Below are positions 58,091 to 64,000 of a DNA stretch of 64,000 bases, piece by piece (position 1 is the stretch's first letter; the number at the start of each line of letters is the position of its first letter). The stretch covers positions 868,001 to 932,000 of the forward strand of contig WIUZ02000002.1 of assembly GCA_015956445.1 (NCBI GenBank). Reading direction: 5' to 3'. The notes beneath the pieces are model-generated. The model saw nothing but the letters and a program-made list of their open reading frames with translations. It searched no databases and was not told the DNA's origin. This DNA comes from Thelephora terrestris. Lineage: Eukaryota > Basidiomycota > Agaricomycetes > Thelephorales > Thelephoraceae. The translations under genes were made by a program, and so were the position numbers.

Positions 58091-58999
58091 GCCTAACCTG
58101 ACATAGTCCACTTAACCTAGTCCACCACAGATCACCCAACCTAACCTGACCTAAAGTGGTCCACCTGACCCAGCCTGATGCAACTTGACTTGATCTTATC
58201 TAATCAGCTGTCATCTTATCTACCCCTAATCTAAATACCTTAGCTGACCAACGTCTAACCCAACCTCACCCAGCTCACCAGCACATGACTGGGCCACAGG
58301 AACACACTATGAGCTGTACCATCCCATACCCTGTATCCAACTGACACTCAAGCACAACAACTGTGGTGGACCTACAAGCCCACAGACCCACAACTTTAGA
58401 CTGCTCACTCAGTGGAGACATCTGTTATCCAACCTCACCCATGTACTGCTCTCATCCTGTGTTCTGTGCCGGACCCCAACTTCACCACAACTCAAGATCA
58501 GCCGGGTGGCTGAACCTATAAGCCAGATTGATATAGACCACCAGTTGTGCATCCCTGGATTGGTAGGCCTGAGAGCACATGGTCCAGCCAGGTGGCTGAA
58601 CTTGAGTTGTGGTGAAGTTGGGGTCTGGCACAGCACACAGAATGAGAGCAGTACATGGGTGAGGTTGGATAACAGATGTCTCCACTGAGTGAGCAGTCTA
58701 AAGTTGTGGGTCTGTGGGCTTGTAGGTTTACCACAGTTGTTGTGCTTGAGTGTCAGTTGGATACAGGGTATGGGATGGTACAGCTCATAGTGTGTTCCTG
58801 TGGCCCAGTCATGTGCTGGTGAGCTGGGTGAGGTTGGGTTAGACGTTGGTCAGCTAAGGTATTTAGATTAGGGGTAGATAAGATGACAGCTGATTAGATA
58901 AGATCAAGTCAAGTTACATCAGGCTGGGTCAGGTGGACCACTTTAGGTCAGGTTAGGTTGGGTGATCTGTGGTGGACTAGGTTAAGTGGACTATGTCAG

Positions 59000-59345
59000 G
59001 TTAGGCTAGGCTGGGTTAGGTTAGGTTTAGGCTAGGTAAGACATGATAAGATAAGATAAGATAAGATAAGATAAGGCCAAACTAGGCCAGGTTAGGTGTA
59101 GGGCAGGTTAGGTTTAGGTTTGGGTTTTGTACTAGGTTAGGTTTAGGTTAGGTTAGGTTTAGGTTAGGTTAGGTTAGGTTTAGGTTAGGTTAGGTTTAGG
59201 TTTAGGTTTAGGTTAGGTTAGGTTTAGGTTTAGGTTTAGGGTTAGGTTAGGTTAGGTTAGGTTAGGTTAGGTTAGGTTAGGTTAGGTTTAGGGCAGGTTG
59301 AAGTTTAGGTTTAGGGTTAGAGTTAGGGTTAGGTTAGGTTAGGTC
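59000..59345. repeat. Telomere-like TTAGG array, right arm of F
   Basis: Tandem GGTTAGG and GGTTTAGG units preceded by GATAAGATAAG repeats. Exact or near-exact inverse of the left-arm array. Confidence 0.85.
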
Positions 59346-62029
59346 TAGGACCAGTTATAGGGGTAGTTTATGACCACAAACAGGTCTGTATTTTATGATA
59401 TAATGAAGACTATGAATATATTTGTAATTAACAACTTTTATTAATTTTTTGGAGCAGAAGATACATTAATATCAAAATTACAAGCTATTTAATGAACAAA
59501 AAAAATGAGAATAATTTTTATAAAATATTTACACATATTCTGGAATTTCTGGTAATTTTTCCGGATTTTTCCAGCCAGAAAAATGATTTATTTGAATATT
59601 TCTGGTATTTATTTGCAATTTTGAGCACTTTCCAGACCCGTGGGAATTTTTTCGGTATTTTTTAGGATTTTTCTGGCATTTTTCCGAATTTTCTAGCATA
59701 TAATTTCCTTTTTAGGAAATTTTTTTCAAAAGCATTTCTGAGTTGCTTATGTAAGCCATCAAAATTTCCCTTTTTGGAAAGTATTTCCTAAAAGGAAAAT
59801 TTCCTTTTTTGGTAATCCATCAAATATTTCCTAAAAAGGAAATTCCTTTTTAGGAAAGACCCCTCCAAAAGCATTTTTGAGACGCTTATGTAAGCCATCA
59901 AAACTTTCCTTTTTTGGTCGGTCACATGACCTGATTACATAAGCAACACCCACTTTTTTCAGTCACATGACCTGATTATGTCAGCCATAAAAATTTCCTA
60001 AAAAGGAAATTTTGATGCCAAAATCATTTTTGAGTTGCTTATGTAAGCCATCAAAACTTTCCTTTTTGGTCGGTCACATGATCTGATTACATAAGCAACA
60101 TCCACTTTTTTCAGTCACATGACCTGCTTATGTCAGCCATAAAAATTTCCTTTTTGGGAAAATCACATGACTGGCTTATATAAGCTGACCCAGTCACCCG
60201 GTAGTACCATATCGTCGGCATTGCACAACCTGCAGGCCCAATTGCAATGCCTAAAGCATTGCACAAACTACCGCATGCTAGATTGCACAAATACGAGATA
60301 CCGTGGTAATGTGCATCTACATCTAATAAGGACTACTGACAGGATGGCTTCCCCAATAGGTCGGGATGTCGGTTGACATACTTGACTTGTCCACTGACAT
60401 CCCTTTTAGCTTCCGATGGTTCGTACTGTACGCCGGCTCGTACCGATGGCGGGGAGGAGGTCGTCCGCGAGACGTCCGAAGAGACGGCGGTTAACCCGGT
60501 TAGCAGTTCTCCCGAGTTGGAGTACACGGGGGAGAACGAGGCGGCCGTTCCGGTTCCGCCTCCGTCGATCTCTCCGGTGCGTGGACAGCGTTCCATTCGT
60601 GCCCGTCGATGGGTTCCTTACAACGGCGCTCGTCGTCCAGCCCATCGCATGTGCCCCAGCAATCCCAACGTCGTACAACAGGGTGGAGACATCGAGTCCA
60701 CCGTCTTATTCCGATGCGACGATGTTACAGTGTTGCCTGGGTCACGGCGAGCTGATCCCAGTGGAGACCATCGACGTGAACGGATTAACCAACCTTACGC
60801 TCTTGTCAGTCCAGCGTGCAGCGGAGGCCATTCGCCTGGTGGCTCAACTGACCGAGAGAGTGGAGGGTTGGTCAGCCCAGAGGACTCTGGATCAGACTAC
60901 GGTCGATTCAGCGAGGAACCGCCTTCGCGCCGAGGTTCAGCTGGCCGTCGCTCATCGTCTGGAGGAAGCGCGGGTCGTCGAGATGGTCGACGAGGAAGTC
61001 GACGAGAGTGCCTCGGAGGGGACAGAGGAGGAGGTTGCCAGTGCTGAAGAGTACTGGCAGACTAGGTCTTGACGTCTAGGGTCTGTACGCCTTAGTCCTC
61101 GTCCATAGAGTCCGTGCGGATTCAACTCTGTCGGCTGGTCGTCTTGTGTCTTCGTCTTGTGGGCGTCCATATAATATCATCAGTGTCTTTGTCTGTTTTC
61201 CGATGATGTGTGAGTCGTGATAGGGAAATGGGTAGGATAAGAAGGGGGGTATAGGTAAGGAAAGTGGGCGAAAGTTGGGTGCGAAAATAGTTCGAAAAGA
61301 AGTTAAAATTCAGCACGCTGACAATATCCTGTATCGAACTGTCACTCAAACACAAAAATTGTGGTGGACCTACAAGTTAGTGGACCCATAAGCCCACAGA
61401 CCCACAAGTATAGGCTGCTCACTCAGTGGAGACATTTGTTATCCAACCTCACCCACGTACCACCCTCACCCTGGATTCTGTGCCAGACCACAACTTCACC
61501 ACGGCTCAAGTTCAACCACCTGGCTGAACCTGCAAGTCAGGTTGATAGACTGTTGGTTATGGATCCATGGATTTGTAGACCTGATTGTACATGGGTTTAG
61601 CCAGGTGGTTGAACTTGAGTTGTGGTGAAGTTGTGGTCTGGCACAGAATCCAGGGTGAGGGTGGTACGTGGGTGAGGTTGGATAACAAATGTCTCCACTG
61701 AGTGAGCAGCCTATACTTGTGGGTCTGTGGGCTTATGGGTCCACTAACTTGTAGGTCCACCACAATTCTTGTGTTTGAGTGACAGTTGGATACAGGATAT
61801 GGGATAGTGCAGCTCAGGGTGTGTTCCTGTAGCGCAGTTACTTGCTGGTGAGCCAGGTGAGGTTGGGTTAAATGTTGGTTAGCTAGGGTATTTAGATTAA
61901 GGCCAGATAAGATAACAGCTGATTAGAAGAGATAAACTCAAGCCGCATCAGTCTGGGTCAGGTGGACCACTTTAGGTTAGGTTGGGTGATCTGTGGTGGA
62001 CTAGGTTAAGTTGACTATGTCAGGTTAGG

Positions 62030-62460
62030 TTTGGTCTAGGGTAGGTAAGACAGGATAAGATAGATAAGATAAGATAAGATAAGACCGAACTAGGCCAGGT
62101 CAGAGTTAGGTTTAGGGCAGGTTAGGTTTAGGTTTAGGTTTAGGTTTAGGTTTGGTGCTAGGTTAGGTTTAGGGCAGGCTGGGTTTAGAGCAGGTTAGGT
62201 TTGGGGTTAGGTTAGGTTAGGTTAGGTTAGGTTAGGTTAGGTTAGGTTAGGTTTAGGTTAGGTTAGGTTAGGTTAGGTTAGGTTTAGGTTAGGTTAGGTT
62301 TAGGTTAGGTTAGGTTAGGTTAGGTTAGGTTTAGGTTAGGTTAGGTTAGGTTAGGTTAGGTTTAGGTTAGGTTAGGCCTAGGTTTAGGTCTAGGTTAGGG
62401 TTAGGGTTAGGGTTAGGGTTAGGGTTAGGCTAGGTTAGGTTGTCCAGGACTAGGTTTAGG
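62030..62460. repeat. Telomere-like TTAGG/TTAGGG array, right arm of D
   Basis: Tandem GGTTAGG and GGTTTAGG units, including a run of about five perfect TTAGGG units near 62395-62427. This is longer than the matching left-arm array (46380-46690), so the arms have expanded unequally. Confidence 0.85.
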
Positions 62461-63112
62461 GCTGGTTTATGACCACAAACTGGTCTTTACTTCATGGTGT
62501 AATGAATGTTATAGATATATTTGTATTTTCCTATTTTTGTTTTTATTTTTTGGGATTTTTATGAATTTTTTGGGCAAAAAATACATTAATATTGAAATTA
62601 TGGGCTATTCAATGAACCAAAAAAATTTTAAAAAGAATAATCTATATTCTGGAATTTTTGGGAATTTTTTCGGATTTTTTCCTGATTTTTCCAGCCAGAA
62701 AAACAATTTTTTGGATATTTCTGGAATTGATTTACCATTTTGGGCACTTTCTAGACCTGTGGGAATTTTTCTGGCATTTTTCCGAATTTTTTAGCGCATA
62801 ATTTCCTTTTTTGGTAATTTTTGCCAAAATAATTTCTGAGTTGCTTATGTAAGCCACCAAAATTTCCTTTTTTGGTCAGTCACATGACCTGATAACATAA
62901 TCAACACCCACTTTTTCCAGTCACATGACCTGCTTATATCAGCCATCAAAATTTCCCTTTTGGGAAAATTTTGATCAGAAATTCCCACAGTCTATTTTTC
63001 ATTATATAAGCGATCCACTCTCCCGCGTCATCCACACCATCGGCACCTGCCTAATTGGGAACACCAGTGCCCGGTCAGCTGGGTCCTAGTCCCCCCATAA
63101 TTTTGATTAATA

Positions 63113-63291
63113 CACTGTAGGAAAAGATTAGGTCGATTTTCAACCAAATAATATTGACCGAATATCGGTCGAAAATCGACCTAACCATTTGGTCGAAAAA
63201 CCGTGCTATGCCACACTGGGGTTCGGTCGGTTTTTGACCAAACCCACGTCACCTGGGGTTGATGGTCTGATGTCGGCTAGGTCGGTATAAT
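63113..63291. repeat. CACTGTAGG element, probably partial
   Basis: Begins CACTGTAGGAAAAGATTAGG and contains inverted GGTCGATTTTCAACC / GGTCGAAAATCGACC motifs. It interrupts the right end of foldback D and runs into the MITE at 63292. The opposite end is unclear. Confidence 0.45.
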
Positions 63292-64000
63292 CACTGGGGG
63301 CAGGGGTTGGTTTACTGAGTCAGTAAACTGTGAGTAAATTGCAAGTAAATGGAAAAAGAACCCAGCCAAATACTTGCCTGGCAAGCACAAAGCAAATTCA
63401 CAATTTACTGAGCCAATTTACCTGCAATTTACTGGGTTCAGTATGTGCTCAGTATGTTTACAGTTTACTGGGTCATGTGACCACAGTTTCCCCATTAGGT
63501 AAACCTCGGAAAAATTCACAATTTACTGGACAAATTTACCCACAATTTACTGAGCCACTTGCCCAATCAGTATGTTTCCAATTTGCTGAGTGGTTTGATC
63601 ACAATTTACTGGACTCAGTAAACTGGAAAAAAACCAAACTGGTTTACTGACGACATCCCTGATTGGTCAATTTGAAAAATAACCGAAAATTTACCTGGAC
63701 GTGTCATTGTCAGTAAACTGCAAGTTTTCTTTCAGTAAATTGGAAATACACGTCAGGTAAACTGGGAAAACACGTGACGATTTGATTGTGGTTTACTGGA
63801 CTCAGTAAATCAGAAAAAAACCTAACCAGTTTACTGACGATGTACCTGATTGGGTAATTTGAAAAAAACTCGAAAATTTACCAGGACGTGTCTTTATCAG
63901 TAAACTGCAAGTTTTCTTTCAGTAAATCGCAAATACACGTAAAGTAAACCAGAAAACACGTAAACTTTGAATTTACTTACAGTTTACACGTGTTTTCTGG
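63292..64000. mobile_element. TTTACTG-rich CACTG MITE, runs off the window
   Basis: Starts CACTGGGGGCAGGGGTTGG and continues with GTAAACTG / CAGTAAATTG repeats to the window end. Inverse of the family at 42196-43047. Confidence 0.65.

Larger units (their letters stand above)
56911..60338. mobile_element. hAT-like giant foldback F (3428 bp)
   Basis: Runs CAGTAGTCCTTATTAGATG...CATCTAATAAGGACTACTG. ACAGGAT on both sides (56904-56910 and 60339-60345), or 8 bp if the adjacent G is counted. Near-perfect palindrome centred near 58560, slightly lengthened in the right arm near 59940-60060. Arms carry AAAAAGGAAATTT motifs, telomere-like arrays and TCTTA tracts, as in D. No transposase. Confidence 0.85.
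55887..61072 (+). pseudogene. Antisense gene of group 1 unit E, split by foldback F
   Basis: Start at 55887 (MPVISDCVFRAGNSTAT). Exons continue to about 56910 with the DELWYHNLIDHKLQ-type domain (56080-56400) and a coiled coil (56460-56720). F (56911-60338) lies in the last exon, and coding resumes at 60339 and ends at 61072 (ASAEEYWQTRS). The paralogue in copy C has the uninterrupted order. Fossil gene broken by an insertion. Confidence 0.6.
54460..61323 (-). mobile_element. TGT unit group 1, copy E, carrying a MITE and foldback F
   Basis: Starts TGTCAGGGCCACTCTTC and ends AATTCAGCACGCTGACA. ATATC flanks both sides (54455-54459 and 61324-61328). Inserted in the left arm of D. The LTR TATA (complement of GGTACCTATATAGGAG, near 54925) fires leftward, and the antisense gene is on the plus strand. 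Without the MITE and F it is about 2.9 kb, like copy C. Confidence 0.85.
45664..63112. mobile_element. Giant hAT-like foldback D, exploded by two nested insertion stacks
   Basis: The left end is CAGCAGTACTTATTA, inserted in unit K. Left arm pieces are 45664-46694, 54232-54459 and 61324 to about 61561. The right arm is about 61562-63112, an inverted copy of them all. Removing unit A (46695-54231) and unit E (54460-61323) restores a palindrome of about 3 kb centred near 61562. The right terminus is cut by another MITE at 63113. Arms carry telomere-like and TCTTA repeats. No transposase. Confidence 0.75.

Noticed and set aside
57740-59345. Chromosome end or centromere
   Set aside because: The arrays are confined to the arms of inserted elements and flanked by retroelement coding sequence.
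56911-60338. Assembly artefact creating a false palindrome
   Set aside because: ACAGGAT on both sides and an uninterrupted paralogue in unit C support a true insertion. The arms also differ by an indel near 60 kb, which a simple fold-over artefact would not give.

Overview
The window is repeat-dense DNA from a filamentous fungus, most likely an agaricomycete basidiomycete. The pointers are a Plavaka-type (CACTA/KDZ) transposase, a fungal DD34E Tc1/mariner transposase, genes with many short GT-AG introns, and telomere-like TTAGG/TTAGGG arrays. I see no rRNA, tRNA, CRISPR or conserved housekeeping gene. The one gene that looks host-like is a multi-exon minus-strand gene at about 3.9-6.1 kb.

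The main content is a set of about a dozen units, here called TGT units 1-4. They begin TGT, end ACA and are flanked by 5-bp target duplications. Ten are complete or bounded on both sides, 2.3-3.3 kb long once insertions are removed. None has a second terminal repeat or a pol region. Each looks like one very long solo LTR: a TATA box fires toward the ...CTGACA end, followed in group 4 by an AATAAA signal. The U3-like half carries an intron-containing gene on the opposite strand. A related LTR of ordinary size (641 bp, 1273-1913) lacks the gene. I treat all of these as retroelement fossils.

Layout. 0-3.5 kb: group 4 fragment, small solo LTR, MITE debris. 3.9-6.1 kb: host-like gene. 6.2-23.2 kb: a Plavaka gene split by two group 2 units (6807-10121 and 11252-21603). 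The second of these holds two CACTG MITEs and a group 3 unit, which itself holds an hAT-like foldback element. 23.2-25.2 kb: GGGA-rich LTR-like DNA and unassigned sequence. 25.2-31.4 kb: a Tc1/mariner element with TIRs of about 560 bp, a transposase and a second, convergent gene, split by a group 4 unit. 31.6-35.3 kb: group 1 unit. 35.3-38.7 kb: unidentified gene remnants, MITEs and a small foldback. 38.7-42.2 kb: GGGA-rich sequence holding a complete group 3 unit. 42.2-43.4 kb: MITE-in-MITE and a copia scrap. 43.4-64.0 kb: one nested block, copia > group 4 > group 2 > giant foldback D > group 4 (A) > group 4 (B) > group 1 (C), with a sister branch D > group 1 (E) > MITE and foldback F.

Three giant foldback elements (arms about 1.5 kb) carry telomere-like repeats in their arms and have CAG...CTG ends. 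The two with both ends visible have 7-8 bp duplications, as expected for hAT. Many short CACTG...CAGTG elements have 3-bp duplications and probably follow a CACTA/Plavaka-type transposase. Nearly every boundary was set by finding the target duplication and comparing with an uninterrupted paralogue elsewhere in the window.
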